From the NCBI RefSeq assembly GCF_000315625.1, contig NW_005434607.1, forward strand, positions 205,454 to 269,453: a DNA stretch of 64,000 nt, written 5' to 3'. Every line of letters begins with the position of its first letter. Position 1 is the stretch's first letter. The position numbers and the translations under genes were made by a program. This stretch comes from Guillardia theta CCMP2712 (Eukaryota; Cryptophyceae; Pyrenomonadales; Geminigeraceae). The notes under the pieces are model-generated. The model was not told where the DNA came from. It did no database searches and saw only the letters and a list, made by a program, of their open reading frames with translations. Shown here one piece after another: positions 20,901-32,300 of the stretch.

Positions 20901-22129
20901 AACCCTACCTTCTATCTTGATTACATAGTGCTTCAAGTACCGCTCCTCTTGCTGCTCCTTCTCCCTCACCGCCTTTTCTGCCTTGACCTTTGAGAACAAA
21001 TGGACCAGGAACTTCGCAGCCTGCTCCTCCTCTTTCTTGGTTTTCTGTTTCATCCCAGGTCAGTCGCTGGAGACTTGCAGTATACAACCCTCACGTAATG
21101 ATTCTTCTTCCTCTTCAGAGAATCCTCCATTTCCGCTTTCGCTACGGCCTTCCAGGAGCATGTCAACCTCACCCACCCTTCAACCAGAGCAAGTTCATCA
21201 CCGCATCAAAGATCGCTTCCTTGGCTTCTTGCGTTGCCCTCTTCTTCGACTCTCCGCTCTCCTCTCCTTCGTCCGCCAACACCCTCTCCGCGTCATGCTC
21301 AGCTACTTTGCTCGGGACTCCGTCCTTCTCTTCGCGCCTTTCAATGTCTTCACCCGCCAGCACCTTGGGAGCCTCCAATCCAAACTTCGCAAGGGGAACA
21401 CCGTATCTGTCGATCTTCCTGTGCCCGAGGACCACGGCTCCGGAATCATACCCACGAATCTTCCACTGCTTGCACTCCATGTCGTCAGCCTTGCAGGGGC
21501 CTTTCCAGTCGTACACGATGTCGCCATTGGGCCAGTAGGTCACGTTGGGGATGAACTGAGCAAGTGGGTTGTTGTAGAGAGGCTTCTTGGGCGCATACTC
21601 TCCTAACGGCGACACGGCTCCTGGGACTGCCCTGTCGTTCTTCTGAAGCGGGACCTTGAACGGCTGACGGAGGGCGTTTGCTGCTGCCTCACGGCCGCTC
21701 CGGGATGCCCACTGGGGCTCCATGAGCATCTTGGGAATGCCTACCTTCCAGTTCTTGCCATCCAAGGCCTTGGCTGATCCTGAATCGCAGCAGCCCATCA
21801 GTGTCCGTGACTCAGATGTTACCAGGGACATACCGGCAAAATCAGTGAAGGGTGAGACTTGAACGACAGTTTGCACTGCGGACTGCGAGCAGGGATCAAG
21901 GAGGAGGAGGACTAGAACGGGGTGTCGAGTTACGTTCACAGCGTCTCGAGGATCCGGCATGAATTTCATCTGATGAGATTCGAGCGTCGAGACATCTCCT
22001 GTTTTCCAAGAGCAGTCAGCAAAGTGAATCAGGAGTCAGGAATGCCGAACCTCTCTGCGTGGTCGACAGGAACACGAGGAGGGAGGCAAACAGAAGCGAG
22101 ACTGTGACGAGGGTTGCGTGTCTCCACAT
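20871..22129 (-). CDS. Signal-peptide protein of unknown function (possibly plastid-targeted)
   Basis: Exon 1 starts at 22129 with MWRHATLVTVSLLFASLLVF, a clear hydrophobic signal peptide. It splices in phase to DVSTLESHQMKFMPDPRDA and leads into a long exon (about 21200-21970) with DGKNWKVGIPKMLMEPQWAS, NNPLAQFIPNVTYWPNGDIV and QWKIRGYDSGAVVLGHRKID. That exon ends in a charged, possibly coiled region (SGESKKRATQEAKEAIFD). A last exon near 20930-21050 is strongly coiled-coil (EEQAAKFLVHLFSKVKAEKA). In a cryptophyte a signal peptide may lead to the plastid, but no phenylalanine follows the cleavage region as in typical plastid leaders, so secretion is equally possible. The 3' end near 20871 is uncertain. 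Confidence 0.6.
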
Positions 22130-22429
22130 GGTCTTCTTGGATGGCTGCGTCCACTGCAAGCACTATCAGCGGCTGATGAAGGCGTCATGGTCTAGGAGAG
22201 CTTCTAACTTACCATAGGAGGCGTCACGAGCTCAACGGAGAGGTCTGGTGCCCCTGGAGCTGAGAGAGCAAGGATCGTCAGATGTCAGGAAAGAGTATCT
22301 CCTTGAGCTCAGTGCAACCATGCTGCCGAATCCTCACTGTCACGCGACTCACCGCCAATCGCCATTGCGCTCTCCCCGTCTCTCTGCGTCTATTTCGGGC
22401 AACCCAGGCCCTATCACTGACGGACCCGC

Positions 22430-22565
22430 CTCGGAGAGATCACGGTCGGCAACACTTGGCTCCCGGGGTCACCCGGTGCTGCCTCAGGGCCGAGCCCGGC
22501 CTCACTCAGTGAAGTGCCCGGGCCCGGCCCGGAAATAGTTTTAAGGGCCCGGCGCCAGTGCTCAC
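22430..22565. repeat. GC-rich repeat island (CCGGGCCCGG words)
   Basis: CCCGGGGTCACCCGG, GCCCGGGCCCGGCCCGG and GGGCCCGGCGCC-type words, as in the islands at 26560 and 46660. No gene features. Confidence 0.4.
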
Positions 22566-22847
22566 CGCCTCTTTCACTATCGCGATGGGGGAGAGATGAG
22601 GTAGGGCGGCGGGGAGGCATGGTGGATCAACAGCTGTCTCTGCCTCCTTCAAACCCAAGCCTGTGACTTGAAGACACGTTTGCGGGTGACAACTGAGGTG
22701 ATTCAAGTTTTGCATCCCCTCCTGCCCCATTCAAGTTCTATCTCAGTCCAACCTGCTGTTGCCTGGAGTCAGGCTGGTCTTGAAAGGGTCTTACATTTCA
22801 CTTGCACCTTCTTCAGGTTTTGAGAATCATTGCAGCGAGAGAGCAAC

Positions 22848-24261
22848 ATGATGGCGTCAAGATCTCATACCGATCGTCCTAATCGCTCTGTTGTCACTCA
22901 TCCACCATCATGGGCGCCTCACATGGCCGTCGAGCTAGAGTTGCAAGGGAAAGTGAGTGCGATGCGCAAGATTGGATTGGTTTTTGAACATTGCAGAAGA
23001 AATTTGCTATGATTCGCCTAGAAGACATGTTGTTGCTTATGGTAACGAGGTGTTCTGTTGCAGGATGACGACGCTGATGTTGTAGACATGACATGCGCTG
23101 TAAAATCGATATCCTGCAATGCTTATGGAACATGCGTTGCTTGTGGATGCCAGGATGGCAAGGTATGGTCTTCTCTTGCATCCTCATTAACCTCCATCCT
23201 TTCAATCCCTACATCTGATCGTTTGAACTTCTTACCCTGAATTATCTTCAAAGGTGAGAACTATCAAGATGAATGCGATGGACTGGCAAATCGCGCTTTG
23301 CATGGCGCATCATCCTCGTCTTGCGAAGCAAGGTGAGTAAAACGAGATTATCTTTGAAAATAAGAGAGTCGTCTTGACTGCTTGTTTTTGTCAAGGTTGC
23401 TGGCTTTCCTTGCTCGAATCGGAGATTCTAATGCACATATGGAAGTTTGTTGCTTCTGATTACTTGATCATTGGTGGAAAGGCTGAATTTGAAGAGCTTT
23501 CCGGGCATTCATCGCTCGTATCTTCGGTTTCTTTCAGTCCCCTGGGCGATATGTTGGCCTCCAGTGCGATCAACAATGAGATCCGGTTGTGGAACTACAC
23601 CTCAGATGAGAAGAGAAGTGAAGTCATCAAAACATCCGCTGCCCACAGTGCCATGGTCCTGGCGTTTAATAAGGATGGGAGCCTTGTTGCCTCTGGTGGG
23701 CGAGACAGGCGAATCAAATTGTGGTGCACCACAGGGAAGAATGAGATCTATGACGCTTTCGAAGGCCATGCCGGTATGATACAGGCTCTTGCGTTTTCTC
23801 CAGATGGGAGTTTGCTTGCATCAGGAAGCAGTGATTGTACAGTACGGCTGTGGAACATGCAGTCGCTAACATCTTACAGAGATCCTCTCCGTGGCCATTA
23901 CAGAGGTATCCATGCAGTCGCGTTCTCTCCCGATGGTGTCCATCTTGCGGCTGGCTCTGGTGACTGCCTCATCTCTGTTTGGCAAGTGGCAACAGGAGAG
24001 CCCAAGGCTGAAGCACTGAAGGGACATCTCTCCAGTGTCTTCTGCCTTGCCTTCTCGCCTGATGGAAGATATCTGGCCAGTGGGGGTAACGATAGAATGG
24101 TGAGACTGTGGTGTTGCAGAACATGGCAGCAGGTTCAGACCTTCAGAGGTCACAGTTCAGGAGTCTCGTCCGTGGCTTTCTGCAAGGGTGGACTGATCCT
24201 GGTTTCAGGAAGTGGAGATGGAACTGTCAGGCTCTGGGATTTGAGGCAAAGGATGGGATGA
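22848..24261 (+). CDS. WD40-repeat beta-propeller protein
   Basis: Exons are about 22848-22952, 23064-23162, 23255-23331 and 23396-24261. The last large exon holds six clear WD repeats, for example HSSLVSSVSFSPLGDMLASS, HAGMIQALAFSPDGSLLASG, HYRGIHAVAFSPDGVHLAAG, HLSSVFCLAFSPDGRYLASG and HSSGVSSVAFCKGGLILVSG, with GH and W/Y-D endings (RLWN, KLWC, SVWQ, RLWD). A degenerate blade is encoded by the earlier exons (AVKSISCNAYGTCVACGCQD), so a seven-bladed propeller of about 385 residues is likely. No other domain is seen, so a scaffold function is all that can be said. Confidence 0.9.
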
Positions 24262-24466
24262 AACTCCTGCAAGATGTCATTCTTCTTCGCTGTTGATCAA
24301 ACCCCATCAAATCCGTGCTCAACGAGCTACTGCTTTCAACGAGTTGTTGTGTTTGGCTGTCGTTCTCTTTCAGGGAGGATTTTGCTTATTCGGACCACCC
24401 ACTGCCGATATCTAGTTGCAAAGACGCCGTCGTGCTGTGACTCTACGTTTCTTACCGTCTTTGCAA

Positions 24467-24518
24467 AACCATGTAGAGGATAAATACATTAACTGCACAA
24501 CCATGTAGAGGATAAATC
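24467..24518. repeat. Short direct repeat ACCATGTAGAGGATAAAT
   Basis: Two copies 32 bp apart (about 24468 and 24500), each followed or preceded by an ATACATTAAC-type word that recurs at about 24560. It lies in the 3' flank of the WD40 gene. Confidence 0.6.
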
Positions 24519-24519
24519 T

Positions 24520-25320
24520 TTCCCTTTTTTTGACTGAAAAAGAAGGACAAAACGGAGAAATACATTAACAAGTAAGATGATTTCATCTCTTTGCTTGTGT
24601 CCTGCTATCAAATAACCATGTATGACGCACTATCAAATCCCTCATCATTCCTGTACCATAACTAAACTCCAGCACGAGCAAGTGCTCTGGGAAAGCGCGC
24701 AGTGGGAACACTCACGAATACATCTCATCGTAACATCGCAGTCCATTCGTCGACTTCAGCTGACCCCGCAAGACACCCTGCAATCCTTCAATTGCCGTTT
24801 TCAGTCTCCCCACCTCCTGGGCGGCATGGCGGGGAGGAGCTCTGGATACACTATGAGGTGTTAGTTCGGTTTCAAGTCGACAAGACAGGGGACATGCCCA
24901 TCCTGCAAACAATTTCCGAAGGCTCGGAAAAGAGCAACGCAACAATGTGAAACGATGCGTATTGGAGGAGACGGCACTGAAAAGCCTGCCTCAGAGTTAT
25001 CCAATAAGACGAGCTGCGGCATCAGCACGTGTCAATACCTGACCAGAGGACAGCAAAATTTTCGAATCCATGAAGAAACATGGGTTCTTTGAATTGAATA
25101 TTCAAGTCTTAGGTTAAAGAAATATATTCAGTTTTCAAGTATCCAATTATACCTCGGAATTTCAACAATTCATACTCCTCTGTCAAAATAGAAATATGGT
25201 TGAAATCAAAACCGCTGTCTTTGCAATAGTTCCCTTATTGCGAGGGAGTCCTGATGCCCAAATCTATCTCTATCTGTAGCTTCTGAGGCCAGCGCTGAAC
25301 TCACTATTGCCCTCTCAGTT
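24520..25320. other. Intergenic region, nothing recognised
   Basis: No exon chain or RNA gene was recognised. Moderately AT-rich sequence. Confidence 0.4.
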
Positions 25321-25339
25321 AGCTCCTCGAAAGGAAGGG

Positions 25340-26545
25340 CGGGAAGGTGCAAAGGAGACAAAGTTTGGAGGGCAACAATACCAAACGATCCATTATTGAA
25401 GGTCAAAAAGATGAAAACACAACGATTACGATTGTTGCCCCCGAACCTTTGCCTCCTTAGCTCCTGCGATTCTTCTGTCATGGCACCCTGTATTTCCTAA
25501 AGAAGCAACGATTGGCATTGTTGTGCACTCACCTGTGCCTCCTTAGCTCCTTACAACGTCATGTTCCTCCGTTGCTGACTGAATCTATTGAAGATATCTG
25601 TCAGCAGGTCAGCGTGCTGACACTCGGCTGATGCAAGAAGGAGCAAAGAAGGCGAACATTCGGGGGCAACAATGAGAATCGTTAGGGTTTCATCTCTGTG
25701 CTGACCTAACAAGATTTCACTGGAGCAAAGAAGACAAAGGTTCGGGGGCAACAATCCCAACCGTCAAGATAAAACAAAACCTTTGGGATTGTTGCCCGTC
25801 TACCTTTGTCTTCTTAACTCCTGGTGTCCTCTGGCCGATAATTAACTGACGTCAGCAGATAGTCTCGTGTAAGCCTAGCAAAAATGCAACATGAAGTGTT
25901 TGGGATTGTTGCCCGTCTACCTTTGTCTTCTTAGCTCCTGCTCCCTTCCCTGTACCTTTGACGGTTTGGTCAGCGAAAATGGAGCATGACATTCTAAAAC
26001 CCAATAACAAACGACGTTTGGGATTGTTGCGCGTCTACCTTTGTCTTCTTAGCTCCTTAAAATGTCATGTTCCTCATTGCAATATGCAGAAATAGAACCG
26101 TTGGGATTGTTGCGCGTCTACCTCTGCCTTCTTAGCTCCTTACTATGTCATGTTCCCTCGCTGCTGACAAACCGATTCTCGATATCTTTGAGGAGATAGG
26201 GTTCTGTAAGCCTAGTTTCATATTTTCAAACAACGCTTGAGATTGTTGCCCATCTACCTCTGCCTTCTTAACTCCTTGTAATGTCATGTTCCACACAAGT
26301 TGAAGAAGGATACGCAACGGTTGGGATTGTTGCGCGTCTACCTCTGCCTCCTTAGCTCCTTGTGATGTCATGGTCCCGATTCCTGTATGGCAGGCCCTGG
26401 AAAAACTCGAAACGGTTGGGATTGTTGCGCGACTACTTCTGACTTCTTAGCTCCTTGCGTTGTCATGGTCCTCTTCCCCTATGTCATCATCGCAGGAGCA
26501 AGAGGCAAGTTTCGGGGGCAACAATTTGAAACGTTGCATGCACGG
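25340..26545. repeat. Array of GATTGTTGC modules (about 13 units, both orientations)
   Basis: A module of about 58 bp recurs: GTTGGGATTGTTGCGCGTCT, then ACCTCTGCCTTCTTAGCTCC, then TTNNNATGTCATGTTCC. Forward cores lie at about 25430, 25516, 25786, 25904, 26018, 26103, 26239, 26322 and 26418; reverse cores (GGGGGCAACAAT) at about 25372, 25666, 25748 and 26515. Head-to-head pairs at 25355/25465 and 25730/25825 form long imperfect inverted repeats able to fold as hairpins. Spacers of 25-60 bp differ. Diverged single cores recur at 27864, 28485, 29003, 29060 and 43176. No coding frame is conserved. The array could be a MITE-like family or a structured non-coding RNA locus. Confidence 0.85.
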
Positions 26546-26549
26546 TATG

Positions 26550-27060
26550 GACCGGGCCTCAGTAGCACGCCGGGCCCGGTCAGTCCAATCGGAATAAACA
26601 TAACCTTACTAGTTATGGCTTTACTCAAAGTTAAGCCTAGTACGCCAAAACCCCGGTGACCTTCTTTACTCAAAGTTAAGTTAAAAAGCAGTACGAGGAC
26701 AATCAGGAGAGTCGAGGAGGCTTGACCCTGACACTGTCGCACAGGCCAAACGGCGAGAAGAGAAAAGACAGCGAGAACCAAACCCAATCCTGCCGAACTT
26801 CCGAATGCTGTCCCCCAAACTTAACTGACCACTCGTGACTTCCCCTTTACTCGTGACTACTGATTGTGATCCGCCGCATCTGGCTTATCCTTAGCTCAAA
26901 GGATCAGTCATAGAATCACTGGCAGTCATACTAGAATCTGCCGCGCCAGCCAGTGCCGCAGTCCGTCCGATCATGCTGCGGCACTCCAAGTTCCATCACG
27001 GGAAGTTCCGATCACCGATCATATAGCCGCTATGCCGGGTCCCCGGTCTGATCGGATCAA
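26550..27060. repeat. GC-rich dispersed repeat region
   Basis: It contains GGACCGGGCC and GCCGGGCCCGGTCAG, two copies of ACTCAAAGTTAAG (about 26625 and 26665), GTACGAGGACAATCAGGAGA (about 26693) and AACTTCCGAA/GGAAGTTCCGATCA words. The last group recurs at 39685 and 46770-46950. No gene features. Confidence 0.5.
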
Positions 27061-29304
27061 GACGTGGGAGAGTTGCAAGTCTCTCACAGCCTACATTCGT
27101 CAGGACTGAGACAGAGTCACTGGCAAGCCGGAAAGTGAAGGGAACTTACTCATGATGGAGGGGTCGGAGATTCCATTATCCCAGTCGGAGCCAGAGGCCG
27201 ATTGACGATGACCGTAACGAGGGCAAAGAGGGCATAGAGGAGGATTGACATGGTGGGTGGCCTGCGCCGCCCAAAATGCCGCAGACTGGAGGTACGAAGC
27301 AGGCCGCGCCGGACCGAGCTCCCTCGTCCGCCCATTAGACCGTGTTTTTTTACTGTAAGGTAGTGAATGATTGTTCTCAATCACTGTAGCATCACGGCTT
27401 CCTTCCCGAAAGTGCTGATTCCGGAGCAGGGAGCTGAGCAGCAACTGCCGCCCTCAGGCCTGCCATAATGCTCCTCCAAAACAAGAAGCGGTCTCTCTTA
27501 AACGGCTTTCTTCTCATCAGCAAATAACCACATTGATGCATTGAGCGGGGGGAGCAGAGTACATTTTAGCATGGGATCCAAACAACTGAGATCTCACATT
27601 CGGAAGATCCTTTTTGATTCATGTCAACCCAAGGCTGATCAAGGTCAGTGTGTCTCTCGGCCTCTCGAGATGCCTCACTGGATCATCCGACTTGTGACCG
27701 CATCCAATCCTGAATCTCCTACTGTCTCAAGCTTCCTCGTCCCCAGTGAAGTTCGCCATGTTCGCAGATGCCGTTCGCTATGCCCGGCTGCCTGCGGGCA
27801 TGGTGCTTGAAGAGTCTCATCAGATCTTTTACTCAACCAGACAGCTGTAAAGAGAGGACGGTTCGGATTGTTGCTGTCTCAACGAAGTAACCTATTGTCC
27901 TACTCCCACCGGTGGATACATAGAGTCCTATCTCTAGTACCGCTGCCACTGGTAATATATTTTAAACTTTACTTAATGCAATTCTGTACCCTATTTTCGC
28001 TGATTCTAGTACTTCCTCTACTTTTAGGGCCGAGACTAACGTCCGTTAGCGTATCGCGAAAATATTGCGAACGCAACGAAACGTTTTAGAAATATTGTAA
28101 AACGTTTATAACTATTATACAATTTCCAAACGGTGTGTAAATTTGAAATAAGTGGGTTTATATATCTACAATGTCATTTATTAAATGTAAGCAGGCCTTG
28201 ATCATCGTGTGGTAAAGCTGTGTTGTAATAAAGAGAATCGCGAACGACGTTCGCGATTCTCCGTATCCATGAGATTAAAACTGCTTTTTAATGTATTTGA
28301 ATTTGTACCAAAAAAATATAGGTCAAAACAGGATGACGAAATGGTTTGAAACGTTGTTGAAGGAAAATGTTTCCAAAATGGAATTGTTCGTGTCAGGTTG
28401 ATATATATCGAAGCAATGCTTGTTTGACAGGGAAAGGGATATCTATTAATTACCCGCCCCCTTTGGAAAGAAAAGCAACGGTTCGCATTGTTGTGGGTGA
28501 TGCTTTTGTAATTAATTTTCTAAAGATGTTTGCACTGGAAATTTTTTGGTTCACGACGATCAAGGAAGGGCGAAAAATTCCACTCAAATTTGAAATTTTT
28601 CGGAACAATGCTTTGCATCTCCAAAGTGTTGGTCCCTAAACGCGTTCTATTTTGATACAGAAATCGTCCAAATGTTTCAAATCGCGCAAGCACACCCGAG
28701 AAAACTTTGAGGTTCGACAAATGAAGAATCAAACGTTCAGGTTGAAATTTCAAATACAAATGTATATTTTCCTGGATTTCACAGATATTTTCGGAGAGAA
28801 AAACAAAAACTGCAAGGGTGCATTCCCATGTTTTTTGTAAAGTTAATTTCCACAGCAGCAACAATGCTGAACGTCGCGAGATTGAAGCTGAGGCGGGCAT
28901 GAAAACAAATGCAATCCAAGTAGGGGGTCATCCGACTAAGTTTTAAGGTGACATATTGAGGGTAGGGGTAGTGAACGGGCCCGTCAAGAGAGAACGCTTC
29001 GAATTGTTGCGGGTGTTCGAGCGGGCAACTCCTTGCAAGGGGAGTGAGAGTGCATCGTTTCGGATTGTTGCTCCTGATGAAATCAACTTCAGTGAAATCA
29101 CTTTCTTCTCTACTTCGATCCTCCTATCTTGTACCACTCCTGCGTTCCTCCTTCACTCCTCCTCCGCTTCTTCTTTCTCCTCCTTCTTTCCTTCTTCACT
29201 CCTCCTGCGTTCCTTGTCCGCCCCTTCTTATTCCCTCGTTCGTTTCTCTTTCGCTCCCATTGAAATCTTTACTTTTCTCTGCTGTTTGTACACGTTCCTA
29301 CCAC
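27061..29304. other. Gene-poor region with diverged GATTGTTGC copies
   Basis: A minus-strand frame at 27150-27285 reads a hydrophobic start (MSILLYALFALVTVIVNRPL) followed by a possible GTAAGT donor, so an isolated first exon is conceivable, but no downstream exon was found. Positions 27930-28900 are AT-rich with TTTGAAATTT words and no gene. Single cores of the 25-26 kb repeat occur at 27864, 28485, 29003 and 29060. Confidence 0.35.
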
Positions 29305-32300
29305 TTAATCTTTCATCCTAGCTCGACCCTCAGTGCAGCAGATCTGAAATCTCCTGCTCTCAAGGTCAGCAATGACATGAGCTTGTCCTACCCCCCCATC
29401 ACCTCCTGCAGGTTGTGCCTGCGCATGAAGGGCGTGGTCAACAAGCTTCCTAGCTGTGACAAGTTCGCAGTGATCTGTCAGGGATCAATTGCGTCAGGAG
29501 GAGGAGCTTGCTGAGAGCAAGGAGTTTACCTGATCTAGCTGGGTCAAGCTCCCAAACAACCCCCACACCTGCGCACTGTCATCTTCAACCGCTACATAGC
29601 ATCGATCCCACGTTGGTTGCGACTGCCTCCTTGCCCCCGCGTCCTGTCCGTTGGTCTTCCTGCGATGTTTCCACCGCTTCGCTGGACAGGGAAGTCAGAC
29701 AGTGAGATGAAGGTACATGATAGCAAGTGATGGTGGTAATGATGGTAGCCAAAAACGAGGTGGATGAGGATGAGGATGAGGAGGAGAAGGAGAAGGAGGA
29801 GGAGGAGGGTAGAGGAGGAGGAGGAGGAGGAGGAGGAGGAGATCAGCTGATGAGCTTCAGGAGGGCGACGAGATGGAGGGGTTAGGGAAGAGAGGTCATT
29901 ACCTTGCCTTCCGCTTCATCCCCGCAGTTTGATAGCGATTGGCGTCCAGATTCTCTTCCACGTGATCCTCCTCCGACATGTACCGAGCGGTCGCATGCCG
30001 CACAGACCGCGCGACATTCTCCATGCCCTCCCGCTCGCTCAGGATCATCCGTGACAGCTCATGGAACATCTCCATCTTCTCCGTTCCTGCGGGGCATACG
30101 CGTCAAGGGATTGCCATGGCTGACCCGATCCAGCGCACCGAGAATGTCGATGCTTCCTTGAGCCTCGTCGTCCTCCTCGTCGAAGGATAGAGACTTGATC
30201 ACCCCCTCCTCCCCCTCCTCCTCCAAGTTGCTATCTATCCTGAAGTTTGCAGGGGAAGCACTTCGAACGAGAGAATTCCGTCCCTGCGACCGTGACGCCC
30301 TCCTGCTCATCCTCTCTTCCTCCACGTCCGTGTCAAGAGTCCATGCCTGCGACAAGCGAGGGAAGCGCGCTCCAGCAAACTGCAAAGCTGCACAGCATCA
30401 TCAGTTCAGGAAGGGAGGAGGAGGAGGAGGGAGAAGACGAGCATAGTATAGGAGGAAGGACGACAGCAGCCTTACTGTGATGAGAGACAACAGGGATCAT
30501 CAGCTCGCATTCTCGAAGTTCTGCGATCCTTGCAAGCAGGACATCCTGGTCGCCGTCAGCGTCTCTTTCTCCTCCTCCTCCTCCTCCTCCTCCTCCTCCT
30601 CTGTTACCTGCAGCGCTTGCCATGCTGTTCGACGCCAGCACCGCATGTCGGCGCCCTTGGCTGCGTTGAAGGAGGCGTTCAAGTTGACCAGCAGCGGAGG
30701 AGCAGGCCCCCCCTTGCGCTTTGCCTCGATTTTACTCTCAGTGTGCATTTTCAGGAGCTTGATGCAGGAATCCTTGACTAGCTGGAGCTGGAGGATAGAG
30801 AAGGAGAGGTCAACGACTTGTCCTCAGAACTTCTGTCACTCACTGTGCTAGAGTCGTCCTTCCCGTCCTCTCCCCCTGGGAGGAGCTGCTCTAGCAGATC
30901 TCTTGCAGGCTTGCCGGTGAATTTGATCCTCTCCTTGACCCCCTGCCACCTGACATGCGATCGATCCGAGACAGCTGGAGGAGGGTCAGCAAGACACCAG
31001 CGAGACTCTGAGAGCAAGGGGGACGGTCGAACTTTGCCCATGTGAGGAACAGAGCAGAAATTGAAACAGTCTGCAAGCAAGCAGGACAGAGAGAGGGAAG
31101 GAAGGCGGGGGAAGGGACTAAGTACGGATGGATGGAGGGATGGAGGGATGGAGGGATGGAGGGCAATTGGCGATCAAAAGCAAACGAACCTCTCTCAACC
31201 TCCTCAACGATCGCCAGGGTCCGATCGCAAGCAGCGACAAAAACTTGGAGGAGGCCGACTCGTATGCTGGGGAGGAGGATGAGTTTGAGCTTGTCGCACG
31301 GGGATTCACCTTCTCATCCTCATGCTCTCCACTTGTATGTTGCTTGTTGCAGACAACCAGAGAGAAAGGAGAACGTCCGCCACCTCCTGGCGGCAGAGGA
31401 GGAGAGGACGAGGAAGGGATCCGAGTAGCCAGCCCTTGGCGGTGGGCAACGCAGGGGAGCAGCTGCTCCCGTCCTCGTCGAAGTGCCGGCAGAGGCCGAG
31501 TAGGAAGTCGTGAGATACGGTGACGGAGACGTTGCGGAGGGAGAGGAGAAGAGCACATCCAGCCTCGCACACTTCTGCAGAGCTCATGCAGAAGAAACGG
31601 ACCAGGAGCCGGTGCTCCACGGAAGACAACACGCGACTGAGGAGCGAGCGGAGGCGGCGGTGAAGCTCCTCCTCGCCTCCGGCAAGCCGAATCAGCTGCG
31701 AGAAAGTCAGCAGAGGGCGAGAAGGCTGAGGAGGAGAAGGAAGAAAGGAAGAAGGAGAAGGGGACGAGCATGTAGGGGAAGGGGGGCAGAGATTGAGTAC
31801 AGGAGGAAATGGGGTAAGACGGAACCTGTGCTGAGGCAGGAACCAACACCGCAAGAGGTACCAGCATGCGTTCAGCAGTATCTGCAAAGCGCGTGAGATG
31901 AAATGAGATCAGACAGCGGGAGGCGGGGAGGTAGAGGAAGACAAGATAGAAGAGGACCAGTAATGTGCTTCTCGATGGTGCTCCTCGCCGCCTCCATCTC
32001 CTCTCCTGCCTCCTTGCAAGCCTGAAAACGAGCAAGTAACTTCAGGAAGCAAAGGAAGCAGCTACATGCCTTCTCCACAGACTCTCCGAGCATTGGGCCC
32101 AGCAAGAGCGTCGCAGCTGCGGGAGCTTCTCTCCTCCCTCCTCCTGCCTTCCCCATCTTGTCCTTCCCTGGCGGCTTGTGCGCGAGGGAGAAGGAATGCA
32201 GACTCGAGATGTGAACTTGATGAAGCGCATGAGCATGAGATCTCGATTGCACTCCCTGCTTCCAATCCTCCTCTCCCTCCTCCTCTTGCTCTTCCTCGCC

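Noticed and set aside
25340-26545. CRISPR array
   Set aside because: The units are imperfect, occur in both orientations, are spaced unevenly, and lie in an intron-rich eukaryotic nuclear genome without cas genes.
27100-27444. Minus-strand frame with a hydrophobic start (MSILLYALFALVTVIVNR)
   Set aside because: No downstream exon or conserved partner was found; kept only as a remark in the gene-poor region entry.
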